Source: Streptococcus sp. k-402
GTDB taxonomy: Bacteria > Bacillota > Bacilli > Lactobacillales > Streptococcaceae
Assembly: GCF_013277515.1 (NCBI RefSeq)
Contig: NZ_VMNB01000006.1
Location: 1-64,000 of the forward strand
Length of the DNA: 64,000 nucleotides
Direction of reading: 5' to 3'
Made by a program: the position numbers and the translations under genes. Shown here piece by piece: positions 25,274 to 35,509 of the stretch (its first letter is position 1; every line of letters begins with the position of its first letter). Below the pieces are notes generated by a model. That model was not told the origin of the DNA. It saw only the letters and a program-made list of their open reading frames with translations, and ran no database searches.

Positions 25274-26218
25274 ATGTCAGAACCATTATTTTTACAATCA
25301 GTTATGCAAGAAAAAATCTGGGGTGGTACCAAGCTACGTGATGAGTTTGGCTACGATATCCCAAGTGAAAAAATCGGAGAATACTGGGCTATCTCAGCCC
25401 ATCCAAATGGTGTCTCTAAAGTTGCCAATGGTCGTTTCGAGGGAACAGACCTGGCTACTTTATATGCAGAGCACCGTGAATTGTTTGGCAACCGTCCAGA
25501 GCCTGTATTTCCACTTTTGACCAAAATTCTCGATGCCAATGACTGGCTCAGTGTTCAAGTTCATCCAGATGATGCTTATGGACTCGAGCATGAAGGCGAG
25601 CTTGGAAAAACAGAGTGCTGGTACATCATCGCTGCGGATGAAGGTTCAGAGATTATCTACGGGCATAATGCCAAGTCAAAAGAAGAACTCCGCCAGCAAA
25701 TCGAAGATAAAAACTGGGATGCCTTGCTGACAAAAGTACCAGTTAAGGCTGGAGATTTCTTCTATGTGCCAAGTGGAACTATGCACGCTATCGGTGCAGG
25801 CATCTTGATTCTTGAAACCCAACAGTCTAGTGATACTACCTATCGCGTTTATGACTTTGACCGCAAGGACGACAAGGGCAACTTGCGTGAACTTCACCTT
25901 GAAAAATCCATTGATGTCTTGAATATTGGTGAGCCTGCAAATAGCCGTCCTGTAACTGTTAAAGCAGATGATTTGCGTTCCACTCTCCTTGTATCCAATG
26001 ATTTCTTTGCAGTTTACAAGTGGGAAATTACTGGAGAAGTTGACTTTGAAAAGACAGCTGACTACAGCTTGTTTAGTGTCTTAGCTGGTCAAGGTCAACT
26101 GACTGTTGACGGAAAAAACTATCCAATCCAAAAAGGCAGCCACTTTATCCTACCAAGTGATGTTGAAGCTTGGACTCTGGAAGGGCAAGATTTGGAATTG
26201 ATTGTTAGCCATCCATAA
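25274..26218 (+). CDS. manA: Mannose-6-phosphate isomerase, class I
   Basis: The zinc enzyme interconverts mannose 6-phosphate and fructose 6-phosphate. The 314-residue protein has the cupin-type metal site in SVQVHPDDAY near residue 95 and GKTECWYII near 113, and FFYVPSGTMHAIGAGILILE near 158-177. It starts after AGGAGATCAAG and has its own promoter. It ends at a bidirectional terminator shared with the convergent transporter gene. Confidence 0.96.
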   Translation: MSEPLFLQSVMQEKIWGGTKLRDEFGYDIPSEKIGEYWAISAHPNGVSKVANGRFEGTDLATLYAEHRELFGNRPEPVFPLLTKILDANDWLSVQVHPDDAYGLEHEGELGKTECWYIIAADEGSEIIYGHNAKSKEELRQQIEDKNWDALLTKVPVKAGDFFYVPSGTMHAIGAGILILETQQSSDTTYRVYDFDRKDDKGNLRELHLEKSIDVLNIGEPANSRPVTVKADDLRSTLLVSNDFFAVYKWEITGEVDFEKTADYSLFSVLAGQGQLTVDGKNYPIQKGSHFILPSDVEAWTLEGQDLELIVSHP

Positions 26219-26224
26219 AAAAGA

Positions 26225-26256
26225 AAGGGCCTGAGTTTACTACTCAAGTCCTTTTT
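26225..26256. terminator. Bidirectional terminator between manA and the NSS transporter
   Basis: AAGGGCCTGAGT (26225-26236) pairs with ACTCAAGTCCTT (26242-26253) using G-U pairs, with T runs on both sides. Confidence 0.85.
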
Positions 26257-26258
26257 GA

Positions 26259-27599
26259 TTACATAAATTGGGCGATGAAGACCACGATGATGATGATTGG
26301 AATGATGAAACGAAGAAGGAAGAGCCAGACTTGGAAAAGTCCTTGTTTCCATGCCGTTTCATCAAGATGGAGTTCCTCCATAGCAAGAGCCTTCTTGAAG
26401 ATGTAGCCTGTAAAAAGTGAAAGGCAGAGAGCTCCAAATGGCATGAGGAGATTGGAAACCAAGAAGTCCATAGCGTCAAAGAAGGTCTTCCCAAAGATGT
26501 GAGCATCCGCCATAACACCGTAAGATAGGGCTGAAGGAATGCCAAAGACAAAGGTCAAAATTCCTAAAATCACACTCCATTTAGCACGCTTGCTGTTGTC
26601 CTGGTTGGTGATATTGCCTACATTGATTTCCAGCATCACGACAGAAGAAGTGACCGTCGCAAAGAGGAAGAGCAAGAGGAAGAGGATGTAGAAAATGGTT
26701 CCAAAAGGCATCTTGTCAAAGAGTTGAGGCAAGACGATAAAGAGCAGGCTCGGTCCCCCTTCAGACTGGATATTGAAGGCTGACATAGCAGGAAAAATGG
26801 CTAGACCTGCCATGATGGATACCGAGATATTCATGGCTACGATAGAAATCCCTGATTGGACTAGATTGGTTTTCTTGTCCAAGTAAGAAGCATAGGTCAG
26901 CATGGCTGTAACCCCTAGTGAGAGGGCGAAGAAAGATTGTCCCAGAGCATAGAGGAGACCAGCACTGGTCAGTTTTGAAAAATCTGGTTTGAGGAAGTAA
27001 AGAACCCCTTCCATGGCATTTGGCAAACTGAGAGAGCGTCCAATGATGACGACAAAGATGATAAAGAGCAGGGGCATCATGACCTTAGAAGCTCTTTCAA
27101 TCCCTTTTTGAACCCCACGTGATACAATAAAGATATTCAATAAGATAAAGGCTGCTTGAGCTCCTAGGGCAATGGCTGGATTTGAAATGATTGAAGTAAA
27201 TAACTGAGCATAGTCATTGGTAATGCCTAGGTGGAGAGCTTTACCGATAGCGATACCTAAATAAATGAAGACCCATCCTCCAATAACACTGTAGAAAGAT
27301 AAGAGGATAAAGAGGGCAAAGGCACCAATCCAACCGATAAAGTTGTACTTACTATTCTTGCCTAGTTTTCCAAAGGTTTTGATAGCTGAGACACCAGCAC
27401 TTCGGCCGAGAGCAAATTCAGCCAGCAATAGGGGGAAACCGATTAAAATAGTGGAAATGAGAAAGACTAGTAAAAAGCCTCCTCCACCGTTAGCAGCAGT
27501 CATGTAGGGGAATTTCCAAACGGCTCCAAGTCCGATGGCTGAACCAGCAGATGCTAGGATAAAGCCCAGTTTAGAACCCCATTGCGATTTTTCAGACAT
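26259..27599 (-). CDS. Sodium-dependent transporter, NSS/SNF family
   Basis: This is a membrane symporter for an amino acid or similar solute. About 446 residues and roughly eleven to twelve membrane segments are predicted. The N-terminal signature WGSKLGFILASAGSAIGLGA followed by VWKFPYMTAANGGG matches the Na+ and substrate site of LeuT-type carriers. I place the start at 27599 (MSEKSQWG), which follows AGGAGTTTAACT. The frame continues upstream to 27662 without a binding site. The substrate is not predictable. Confidence 0.92.
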   Translation of the reverse strand: MSEKSQWGSKLGFILASAGSAIGLGAVWKFPYMTAANGGGGFLLVFLISTILIGFPLLLAEFALGRSAGVSAIKTFGKLGKNSKYNFIGWIGAFALFILLSFYSVIGGWVFIYLGIAIGKALHLGITNDYAQLFTSIISNPAIALGAQAAFILLNIFIVSRGVQKGIERASKVMMPLLFIIFVVIIGRSLSLPNAMEGVLYFLKPDFSKLTSAGLLYALGQSFFALSLGVTAMLTYASYLDKKTNLVQSGISIVAMNISVSIMAGLAIFPAMSAFNIQSEGGPSLLFIVLPQLFDKMPFGTIFYILFLLLFLFATVTSSVVMLEINVGNITNQDNSKRAKWSVILGILTFVFGIPSALSYGVMADAHIFGKTFFDAMDFLVSNLLMPFGALCLSLFTGYIFKKALAMEELHLDETAWKQGLFQVWLFLLRFIIPIIIIVVFIAQFM

Positions 27600-27782
27600 A
27601 GTTAAACTCCTAAAATTAGTATTACAAAAGAAAAAGCTACTGCCCTTGGCAACTAGCCTCATCAGTACTCAAAATGAGCGTTTCTTTTGATTGATAGACT
27701 TGACTATCCTATCATGTTTTCTAAGGTCTGTCAAGAAAACCATTTTCATGTTATGATAAAGTAAAAAATTTCGCAAAATCGC

Positions 27783-27813
27783 TTGACTCTGACCTAAGGG
27801 GAGGGGGTATACT
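27783..27813 (+). promoter_or_regulatory. MerR-type promoter with 19-bp spacer
   Basis: TTGACT (27783-27788) and TATACT (27808-27813) are separated by 19 bp, the over-long spacing that MerR activators untwist. The spacer CTGACCTAAGGGGAGGGGG would be the operator. The promoter drives the merR-family gene, suggesting autoregulation. Confidence 0.8.
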
Positions 27814-27833
27814 ATCAATGTAAGGAGGAAATC

Positions 27834-28574
27834 ATGTACCATATAAAAGAAGCTGCCCAGCTTTCAGGTGTCTCTGTCAAGACCCTGCACCACTACGATA
27901 AGATAGGACTTTTGGTTCCTTTAAAGTCGGAAAACGGCTATCGAACCTACAGTCAGGAGGATTTGGAACGCCTTCAGGTTATTCTTTATTACAAATATCT
28001 AGGTTTTTCTTTAGAAAAGATAGCAGAGCTATTAAAGGAAGAAAGGACAGATTTATTGCCTCATTTGACTAGGCAGTTGGACTATTTGACTCGAGAAAGG
28101 GAACATCTGGATACCTTGATTTCAACCTTGCAAAAAACCATTCAAGAACAAAAAGGAGAAAGAGAAATGAGCATTCAAGAGAAATTCGCTGGATTTAACT
28201 ACCAAGACCATCAAAAATACCACTACGAGGCGGTAGAGAAATATGGACAAGAAGTCATGGACCAAGCGCTGGAGCGCCAAAAAGGTCACGAAGACGAAGC
28301 TACGGCTGCCTTCAATCAAGTATTTCGAGCCTTGTCACAAAATCTTCAAGCTAGTCTACCTGTAACAGCAGCCGAAAATCAAGAAGAAGCTGCTAAACTC
28401 TTGCAAGCCATTCGTACTTATGGATTCGACTGCTCCGTTGAAGTATTCGGTCATATCGGTAAAGGCTACGTCTACAACCCAGAATTTAAGGAAAACATTG
28501 ACAAATTTGGACCTGGCACCGCCCAGTATACATCAGATGTCATTGCCCATTATGTCCAAACTCAGACAAAATAA
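27834..28574 (+). CDS. MerR family regulator with TipAS ligand-binding domain
   Basis: The 246-residue protein has an N-terminal MerR helix-turn-helix (KEAAQLSGVSVKTLHHYDKI, then NGYRTYSQEDLERLQVILYY), a coiled-coil dimerisation helix around residues 75-105, and a C-terminal TipAS domain of the kind that binds thiopeptides and other multidrug ligands. Met 113 (MSIQEKF) could initiate a short TipAS-only form, as in Streptomyces TipA. The start follows AAGGAGGAAATC. No obvious target gene follows besides itself. Confidence 0.92.
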   Translation: MYHIKEAAQLSGVSVKTLHHYDKIGLLVPLKSENGYRTYSQEDLERLQVILYYKYLGFSLEKIAELLKEERTDLLPHLTRQLDYLTREREHLDTLISTLQKTIQEQKGEREMSIQEKFAGFNYQDHQKYHYEAVEKYGQEVMDQALERQKGHEDEATAAFNQVFRALSQNLQASLPVTAAENQEEAAKLLQAIRTYGFDCSVEVFGHIGKGYVYNPEFKENIDKFGPGTAQYTSDVIAHYVQTQTK

Positions 28575-28602
28575 AATCGGAGGAGTATTCTTCCGATTTT
28601 TT
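28573..28602 (+). terminator. Terminator after merR-family gene
   Basis: AAAATCGGA (28573-28581) pairs with TCCGATTTT (28592-28600), followed by T residues. The hairpin begins at the stop codon. Confidence 0.88.
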
Positions 28603-28615
28603 CTAAATTCAAGCA

Positions 28616-29137
28616 CTACTTGCTTAATAATTTTTCTACTACATTCAATTTTCGCATGGTCAAATCTACATTAAAAAGTTTTTCAAGATAGTTGGTATGG
28701 AGTTTCTTTTGTTTTGCAGTTCTAGGGAGATAGAGGTAAAGACAATGGTTACCGATACAAATTTCTTCTTCACCGTAATCAATTTTCAATTTTTCTAAAG
28801 GGAGACTTGGAATAGATTCTTGATAAAAAATCACGTGTATACGGTCATAAAGATAGTGTTCTCCAAACGGGTTTTCTTGGACAATGTTTTCAAAATCATC
28901 CTTATTCTTAATGATTATTTTGAGATTGGCTCCAATCTTTTCCTTTATTAGAGTATGAACCTGTTCTCGTATTTCTTCGAGAGCTAAGTTACTTTCAAGA
29001 ATAATATTTCCACTTTGAATATAGGTTCGAACTTGTTGAAAACCAGCTTCTGTCAAGATATCTACTAGATAAGACATTTTAGGGATAGCATTTTTTCCAT
29101 TAGGAGTAACTCCCCTTAACAAGATAATATGTTCCAA
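28616..29137 (-). CDS. DUF1697 family protein
   Basis: The 173-residue protein begins MEHIILLRGVTPNGKNAIPM, which fits the DUF1697 opening LLRGxNxxGKN, and continues with VRTYIQSGNIILES and a C-terminal FNVDLTMRKLNVVEKLL. The start is a TTG at 29137 with AAGGAAG four bases before it. Function is unknown in the family. It is monocistronic on the minus strand. Confidence 0.85.
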   Translation of the reverse strand: MEHIILLRGVTPNGKNAIPKMSYLVDILTEAGFQQVRTYIQSGNIILESNLALEEIREQVHTLIKEKIGANLKIIIKNKDDFENIVQENPFGEHYLYDRIHVIFYQESIPSLPLEKLKIDYGEEEICIGNHCLYLYLPRTAKQKKLHTNYLEKLFNVDLTMRKLNVVEKLLSK

Positions 29138-29185
29138 AGGGCTTCCTTTCTTTTGGGGTAGATTGTTCCATTGAGTAATGTATAT

Positions 29186-30405
<1,220 letters not shown>

Positions 30406-30415
30406 AAGAATGCAA

Positions 30416-31261
30416 TTAATCAATTTCATATCCCATCAGCAAACCACCATCTTCTGCATAAAAACTGCAGAGACCAGAGGTTGGGAGAATTTTAATATCC
30501 GCTTGTGGGAAATTTTCACGGATTCGGTCTGAAAGCTGTTGGCAACATTTCTCGTTATTGCGTTGGGCCATGACAATACGGCCACCAGCATAACCAGCTT
30601 TTATTAACTCCTCATAGGCTGCCTGAATCGATTTCTTTGGTCCTCTTGCTTTTTGTAGCAATTCGAGAGTTCCAGTTTCACTAGCTTCTCCGACCATACG
30701 GATATTTAGAAGGCCAACGACTGTACCGATAAGCTTGCTCAAACGTCCGTTTTTTACCAAGTTATCGACCTTTGCTAGAACAAAGAGCAACTTGGTTTTT
30801 TCTTGATAGGCAGTGATAGCTTCAACCACTTCTTCAAAAGATAAGCCTTGGTCAATCAAATCATTCAATTTTTCTACGAGCAAGTCAACTTCACCGCCAG
30901 CAGACAAACTATCAATTACATGAATCTTAGTATCAGGATGGTCTTCCAGATAAATATTCTTGGCCAGTTGCGCACTATTGTGGCTGCCAGAAAGAGTACC
31001 AGTGATGGTTACTAGGAAAATGTTTTTGGCTCCTTCAAATGCTCGCAAATAATCATCTGGGCTTGGACAAGCTGATTTTGAAGCTTCTGCAGTTGCATAC
31101 ATGGTTTCCATCATTTGGTCAATATCAAGATTGGCATCATCAACAAAGACCTGATCAGCTACTTGAATGGTTAAGGGGACACTTACAAAGGTCGTGTCAA
31201 TAGCTGGTGTCTCCAGCTGACGATAATCACAACCAGAGTCAGCAATAATCTTCCAAGTCAT
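30416..31261 (-). CDS. DegV family fatty-acid-binding protein
   Basis: The 281-residue cytoplasmic protein belongs to the DegV/FakB type that presents fatty acids to the FakA kinase. Features are WKIIADSGCDY at the start, FLVTITGTLSGSHNSAQLAK near residue 88 with the Thr/Ser of the fatty-acid carboxylate site, and a C-terminal ILPTSGLCSFYAEDGGLLMG. Met 31261 follows GGAGAATTTCT. The frame runs to 31297 without a better site. It is divergent from a TetR-type regulator, which may control it. Confidence 0.9.
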   Translation of the reverse strand: MTWKIIADSGCDYRQLETPAIDTTFVSVPLTIQVADQVFVDDANLDIDQMMETMYATAEASKSACPSPDDYLRAFEGAKNIFLVTITGTLSGSHNSAQLAKNIYLEDHPDTKIHVIDSLSAGGEVDLLVEKLNDLIDQGLSFEEVVEAITAYQEKTKLLFVLAKVDNLVKNGRLSKLIGTVVGLLNIRMVGEASETGTLELLQKARGPKKSIQAAYEELIKAGYAGGRIVMAQRNNEKCCQQLSDRIRENFPQADIKILPTSGLCSFYAEDGGLLMGYEID

Positions 31262-31385
31262 AGAAATTCTCCATCTTTGCCACTTATACATTGACAAAGG
31301 TTCTGTCTTTTTTTACAATTATATCATGAAAACCCTTGAAACAAAAGCCTCATCCGTCTGTTGTGACAAGTAGAAAGAAAATGTT

Positions 31386-31943
31386 ATGTCTGAACGTAGA
31401 ATCTCTGAAAAATCTCTTGAAAATCTCAGAAAATCAAACCAAGAATCCAATTTATTAACTAGAGAAGCCATCGAAACAGCCCTCTTACAACTCTTGGAAA
31501 AAAAGGACTTGACCAAGATTAGTATTTCTGAATTGGTCAAACGTGCAGGCGTTTCGCGTGCAGCCTTTTATCGCAATTATGATTCCAAAGAGGAGATTTT
31601 AGAAAGCGTCTTTAAACGAACTGTCCACAATATTATGAAACAGCTGCATCATTACGATTTAAAGACAGACCTTTATCTGGTCTGGGTTCACCTTTTCCGA
31701 GAAGCAAGAAAGGAAGCCAGAGTGATTCAACTGGCCTTGGATTACCATTTAGAAAAAATCTTTGTCCAAGCCATGCAGGAATTTTTAGAAAAATACCATG
31801 GAAAATCAAAAGGTGTCAGCTCTTATCTTCATTCCTTTTGGAGCTCGGCCATCGTCTCTGTTCTTTTAAAATGGATCAAGGATGGCATGAAGGTACCTGC
31901 TGAAAAGATAGCGGATTTACGGTTACCATTTTTTAAAAAATAG
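31386..31943 (+). CDS. TetR/AcrR family transcriptional regulator
   Basis: The 185-residue protein has an N-terminal helix-turn-helix, ISISELVKRAGVSRAAFYR at about residues 41-59, preceded by a basic arm (RRISEKSLENLRKS). The C-terminal half is helical and non-conserved, as expected for an effector domain. It is divergent from the degV-family gene with 124 bp between starts, and is followed 18 bp later by comEB, so it may be co-transcribed with the latter. Ligand unknown. Confidence 0.88.
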   Translation: MSERRISEKSLENLRKSNQESNLLTREAIETALLQLLEKKDLTKISISELVKRAGVSRAAFYRNYDSKEEILESVFKRTVHNIMKQLHHYDLKTDLYLVWVHLFREARKEARVIQLALDYHLEKIFVQAMQEFLEKYHGKSKGVSSYLHSFWSSAIVSVLLKWIKDGMKVPAEKIADLRLPFFKK

Positions 31944-31961
31944 AGAAAAAGGAGAAGAGAT

Positions 31962-32429
31962 ATGACTGAAAAAAGACTGGCCTGGGATGAGTATTTTGCA
32001 GCTCAAGCCCTACTAATTGCCAATCGTTCCACTTGTAAACGCGCTAAAGTGGGCGCGATTCTGGTAAAGGATAATAAGGTTATTTCCACTGGATATAATG
32101 GTTCGGTGTCAGGTACCGAGCATTGTATTGACCACGAATGTCTGGTCATTGAAGGTCACTGTGTTCGCACCCTTCACGCTGAGGTCAATGCTATCCTTCA
32201 AGGTGCAGAACGTGGTGTTCCTAAAGGCTTTACAGCCTATGTAACCCATTTTCCTTGTCTCAACTGTACAAAACAATTGCTTCAGGTCGGTTGTAAGCGT
32301 GTGGTTTATATCAACCAGTACCGAATGGATGACTACGCCCAATACCTCTATCAAGAAAAGGGAACAGAATTGACTCATTTACCACTTGAGACCGTACAGA
32401 CAGCTCTTAAAGAGGCAGATCTAATGTAA
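31962..32429 (+). CDS. comEB: dCMP deaminase / ComE operon protein 2 family
   Basis: The zinc enzyme deaminates dCMP to dUMP for dTTP supply. The 155-residue protein carries the zinc motif HAEVNAI with His 72 and proton-shuttle Glu, and PCLNCTKQLL near residues 98-107 supplying the two Cys ligands. The start follows AAAAAGGAGAAGAGAT. Despite the comEB name, no comEA/comEC genes are nearby. The downstream gene is upp, so the context is pyrimidine nucleotide metabolism. Confidence 0.93.
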   Translation: MTEKRLAWDEYFAAQALLIANRSTCKRAKVGAILVKDNKVISTGYNGSVSGTEHCIDHECLVIEGHCVRTLHAEVNAILQGAERGVPKGFTAYVTHFPCLNCTKQLLQVGCKRVVYINQYRMDDYAQYLYQEKGTELTHLPLETVQTALKEADLM

Positions 32430-32517
32430 AAATTATCAAAAATAAATGGTTTAGAAAGATTTTTAAACCGTTTTTTGGTATAATAAGAAGAATAAATTGA
32501 AAGAAGGAATTCCAAAA

Positions 32518-33147
32518 ATGGGAAAAATTGAAGTTATTAATCACCCGCTGATTCAACACAAATTGTCAATCTTGCGTCGTACAGATACTTCTACAAAAGC
32601 TTTTCGTGAGCTAGTAGATGAGATTGCAATGTTGATGGGGTATGAAGTACTTCGTGATCTTCCACTAGAAGATGTGGAAATCGAAACACCAATTACAAAA
32701 ACAGTTCAAAAACAATTGGCAGGTAAGAAATTGGCCATCGTTCCAATCTTGCGTGCAGGTATCGGGATGGTTGATGGGCTCTTGAGCTTGGTTCCAGCTG
32801 CTAAAGTTGGCCATATCGGTATGTACCGTGATGAAGAAACACTTCAACCAGTTGAGTACTTGGTGAAATTGCCTGAAGATATTGACCAACGTCAAATTTT
32901 TGTCGTAGACCCAATGTTGGCAACAGGTGGCTCAGCAATCTTGGCTGTTGATTCTCTTAAAAAACGTGGTGCATCAAATATCAAATTTGTCTGCCTTGTA
33001 TCTGCTCCAGAAGGTGTAAAAGCCCTTCAAGAAGCTCATCCAGATGTAGAAATCTTTACAGCAGCCTTGGATGAACGCTTGAACGAACACGGTTATATCG
33101 TTCCAGGTCTTGGTGATGCTGGAGACCGCTTGTTCGGTACGAAATAA
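32518..33147 (+). CDS. upp: Uracil phosphoribosyltransferase
   Basis: The pyrimidine salvage enzyme makes UMP from uracil and PRPP. The 209-residue protein has the PRPP loop [12 protein letters not shown] near residue 128 and the uracil-binding C-terminus [19 protein letters not shown] 32518 matches the usual family N-terminus ([14 protein letters not shown]). The frame is open to TTG 32497. An extended -10, TGGTATAAT, ends near 32484. Confidence 0.96.
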   Translation: MGKIEVINHPLIQHKLSILRRTDTSTKAFRELVDEIAMLMGYEVLRDLPLEDVEIETPITKTVQKQLAGKKLAIVPILRAGIGMVDGLLSLVPAAKVGHIGMYRDEETLQPVEYLVKLPEDIDQRQIFVVDPMLATGGSAILAVDSLKKRGASNIKFVCLVSAPEGVKALQEAHPDVEIFTAALDERLNEHGYIVPGLGDAGDRLFGTK

Positions 33148-33236
33148 GATCGAAAAGAAGATTGACTTGGAAAAGGATTTCTAGTCGTGAAAGGAGGTTG
33201 AGTTTTTGTTTCTGTCTAATGAAAACAGAGCAAAAA

Positions 33237-33266
33237 TTTGACCTTTTTTGACCAAGATATTATAAT
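33237..33266 (+). promoter_or_regulatory. clpP promoter overlapped by a CtsR operator
   Basis: TTTGACCTTTTTTGACC at 33237-33253 is an exact match to the complement of the CtsR heptad repeat GGTCAAANANRGTCAAA. It covers the -35 TTGACC (33238-33243). TATAAT at 33261-33266 follows with 17-bp spacing. CtsR repression relieved by heat or protein stress is the expected control. Confidence 0.92.
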
Positions 33267-33314
33267 AGTCTTATCTTCAGTCATTTGACAAATAAAACTC
33301 AAAAGGAGAAATGA

Positions 33315-33905
33315 ATGATTCCTGTAGTTATTGAACAAACAAGCCGTGGAGAACGTTCATACGATATTTACTCACGTCTTCTCAAAGACCGCATCATTAT
33401 GCTGACAGGCCCAGTTGAAGACAACATGGCTAACTCAGTTATTGCCCAGTTACTTTTCTTGGATGCCCAAGATAGTACAAAAGATATTTACCTTTATGTT
33501 AATACACCTGGTGGTTCTGTTTCAGCTGGTTTGGCAATCGTTGATACCATGAACTTTATCAAGGCTGATGTCCAAACTATCGTTATGGGAATGGCTGCAT
33601 CTATGGGGACAGTCATCGCATCAAGTGGAGCAAAAGGTAAACGTTTCATGCTTCCAAATGCTGAATACATGATTCACCAACCAATGGGTGGTACAGGTGG
33701 TGGTACACAACAAACTGATATGGCGATTGCTGCAGAACACTTGCTTAAAACTCGTAATACTTTGGAAAAAATCTTGGCTGAAAATTCAGGTCAGTCAATC
33801 GAAAAAGTTCATGCAGATGCAGAACGCGATAACTGGATGAGTGCTCAAGAAACACTTGAATATGGCTTTATTGATGAAATCATGGCCAACAATTCATTGA
33901 ACTAA
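33315..33905 (+). CDS. clpP: ATP-dependent Clp protease proteolytic subunit
   Basis: The serine protease chamber of the Clp system degrades misfolded and regulatory proteins with Clp ATPases. The 196-residue protein has the catalytic triad at about Ser 96 (GMAASMG), His 121 (MIHQPMGG) and Asp 172 (ERDNWMSA), and the N-terminal axial loop residues. The start follows AAAAGGAGAAATGA. It is monocistronic, with CtsR operator upstream and terminator downstream. Confidence 0.97.
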   Translation: MIPVVIEQTSRGERSYDIYSRLLKDRIIMLTGPVEDNMANSVIAQLLFLDAQDSTKDIYLYVNTPGGSVSAGLAIVDTMNFIKADVQTIVMGMAASMGTVIASSGAKGKRFMLPNAEYMIHQPMGGTGGGTQQTDMAIAAEHLLKTRNTLEKILAENSGQSIEKVHADAERDNWMSAQETLEYGFIDEIMANNSLN

Positions 33906-33916
33906 TGATCAAAGAA

Positions 33917-33945
33917 GGCAAACTCGACTGGGTTTGCTTTTTTTG
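33917..33945 (+). terminator. Terminator after clpP
   Basis: GCAAAC (33918-33923) pairs with GTTTGC (33932-33937), followed by seven T residues. TATAAT at 33947-33952 for the next gene follows directly with TGG before it. Confidence 0.88.
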
Positions 33946-33983
33946 GTATAATAGGGAGAGATTTCTTAGAAAGAGGATTTATC

Positions 33984-34259
33984 ATGTTTGAAAAAGTCAA
34001 TCGATCTGGCTTGATTATCTATCTTTACTATAATCGTGATGTCAAAAAATTGCAGGATTATGGAGATATTACCTATCATTCCAAGAAACATCGTTACTTA
34101 CAACTCTATGTTCCAACTCAAGAAGTGGAGCAATTGGTCGGGCGCTTGAGCAAGGAAAAGTTTATAAAAAAAGTCAGAGTTTGTCATATCCAAGAGCTGG
34201 AAACACCCTTTGTGGGCAATCTTTATCGAGAGGAAAACGTTATCATCGAAAAAGTTTAA
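33984..34259 (+). CDS. YlbG family (DUF2129) protein
   Basis: The 91-residue cytoplasmic protein of the YlbG/UPF0298 family begins [20 protein letters not shown] and contains [16 protein letters not shown]. Its function is unknown. The gene follows AAGAGGATTTATC with its own extended -10 promoter, and is separated from livJ by a distinct promoter. Confidence 0.88.
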   Translation: MFEKVNRSGLIIYLYYNRDVKKLQDYGDITYHSKKHRYLQLYVPTQEVEQLVGRLSKEKFIKKVRVCHIQELETPFVGNLYREENVIIEKV

Positions 34260-34267
34260 GAATAGTG

Positions 34268-34296
34268 TTGACAATTTTCTGATAATTCGGTATATT
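34268..34296 (+). promoter_or_regulatory. livJ promoter with CodY box
   Basis: TTGACA (34268-34273) and TATATT (34291-34296) have 17-bp spacing. AATTTTCTGATAATT at 34273-34287, inside the spacer, differs from the CodY consensus AATTTTCWGAAAATT at one position, so branched-chain amino acid-dependent CodY repression is expected. Confidence 0.9.
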
Positions 34297-34337
34297 CTTA
34301 ACATGCTATTTATTTAAGAAATAAGGAGACAAAAAAG

Positions 34338-35498
34338 ATGAAGAAAAAATTTGCCCTATCGTTTGTGGCGCTTGCAAGTGTAGCACTTCTTGCAGCCTGT
34401 GGAGAAGTGAAGTCTGGAGCGTCAAACGCTGCTGGTAACTCAGTAGATGAAAAGACAATCAAAATCGGATTTAACTTCGAAGAAACTGGTGCTGTAGCAG
34501 CCTACGGAACATCTGAACAAAAAGGTGCCCAACTTGCTGTTGATGAAATCAATGCCGCAGGTGGTATCGATGGAAAACAAATCGAAGTAGTTGATAAAGA
34601 TAACAAGTCTGAAACAGCAGAGGCTGCTTCAGTAACAACTAACCTTGTAACTCAATCTAAAGTATCAGCAATCGTAGGACCTGCGACATCTGGTGCAACT
34701 GCAGCTGCGGTAGCGAACGCTACAAAAGCAGGTGTTCCATTGATTTCGCCAAGTGCGACTCAAGATGGGTTGACTAAAGGTCAAGATTACCTCTTTATCG
34801 GAACTTTCCAAGATAGCTTCCAAGGAAAAATTATCTCAAACTATGTTTCTGAAAAATTAAATGCTAAGAAAGTTGTTCTTTACACTGACAATGCCAGCGA
34901 CTATGCTAAAGGGATTGCTAAATCTTTCCGCGAATCCTACAAGGGTGAAATTGTTGCAGATGAAACTTTCGTAGCAGGTGACACAGACTTCCAAGCAGCC
35001 CTTACAAAAATGAAAGGGAAAGACTTTGATGCTATCATCGTCCCTGGTTACTACACTGAAGCTGGTAAAATTGTAAACCAAGCGCGTGGCATGGGAATTG
35101 AAAAACCAATCGTTGGTGGTGATGGATTCAACGGTGAAGAATTTGTACAACAAGCAACTGCTGAAAAAGCATCAAACATCTACTTTATCTCAGGCTTCTC
35201 AACTACTGTAGAAGTTTCAGCTAAAGCAAAAGCCTTCCTTGACGCATACCGTGCTAAGTACAACGAAGAGCCTTCAACATTTGCAGCTTTGGCTTATGAC
35301 TCAGTTCACCTTGTAGCAAACGCAGCAAAAGGTGCTAAAAACTCTGGTGAAATCAAGGATAACCTTGCTAAAACAAAAGATTTTGAAGGTGTAACTGGTC
35401 AAACAAGCTTTGATGCAGACCACAACACAGTCAAAACTGCTTACATGATGACCATGAACAATGGTAAGGTTGAAGCAGCAGAAGTTGTAAAACCATAA
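34338..35498 (+). CDS. livJ: Branched-chain amino acid ABC transporter substrate-binding lipoprotein
   Basis: This is the surface receptor for leucine, isoleucine and valine. The 386-residue protein has a signal peptide with lipobox LLAAC (Cys near residue 21) and a type I periplasmic-binding fold starting TIKIGFNFEETGAVAAYGT, containing VGPATSGATAAAVAN near residue 113. Strong codon bias suggests high expression. The start follows AAGGAGACAAAAAAG. A long stem-loop separates it from the permease genes. Confidence 0.95.
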   Translation: MKKKFALSFVALASVALLAACGEVKSGASNAAGNSVDEKTIKIGFNFEETGAVAAYGTSEQKGAQLAVDEINAAGGIDGKQIEVVDKDNKSETAEAASVTTNLVTQSKVSAIVGPATSGATAAAVANATKAGVPLISPSATQDGLTKGQDYLFIGTFQDSFQGKIISNYVSEKLNAKKVVLYTDNASDYAKGIAKSFRESYKGEIVADETFVAGDTDFQAALTKMKGKDFDAIIVPGYYTEAGKIVNQARGMGIEKPIVGGDGFNGEEFVQQATAEKASNIYFISGFSTTVEVSAKAKAFLDAYRAKYNEEPSTFAALAYDSVHLVANAAKGAKNSGEIKDNLAKTKDFEGVTGQTSFDADHNTVKTAYMMTMNNGKVEAAEVVKP

Positions 35499-35509
35499 TA
35501 GAAAATGTT

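Noticed and set aside
31300..31385. Possible TetR operator (TTGTGACAA) in the divergent degV/tetR gap
   Set aside because: A 9-bp palindrome alone is too weak to call.
31962..32429. Competence role for comEB
   Set aside because: The gene name is historical. No comEA or comEC lies nearby and the neighbour upp points to nucleotide metabolism.
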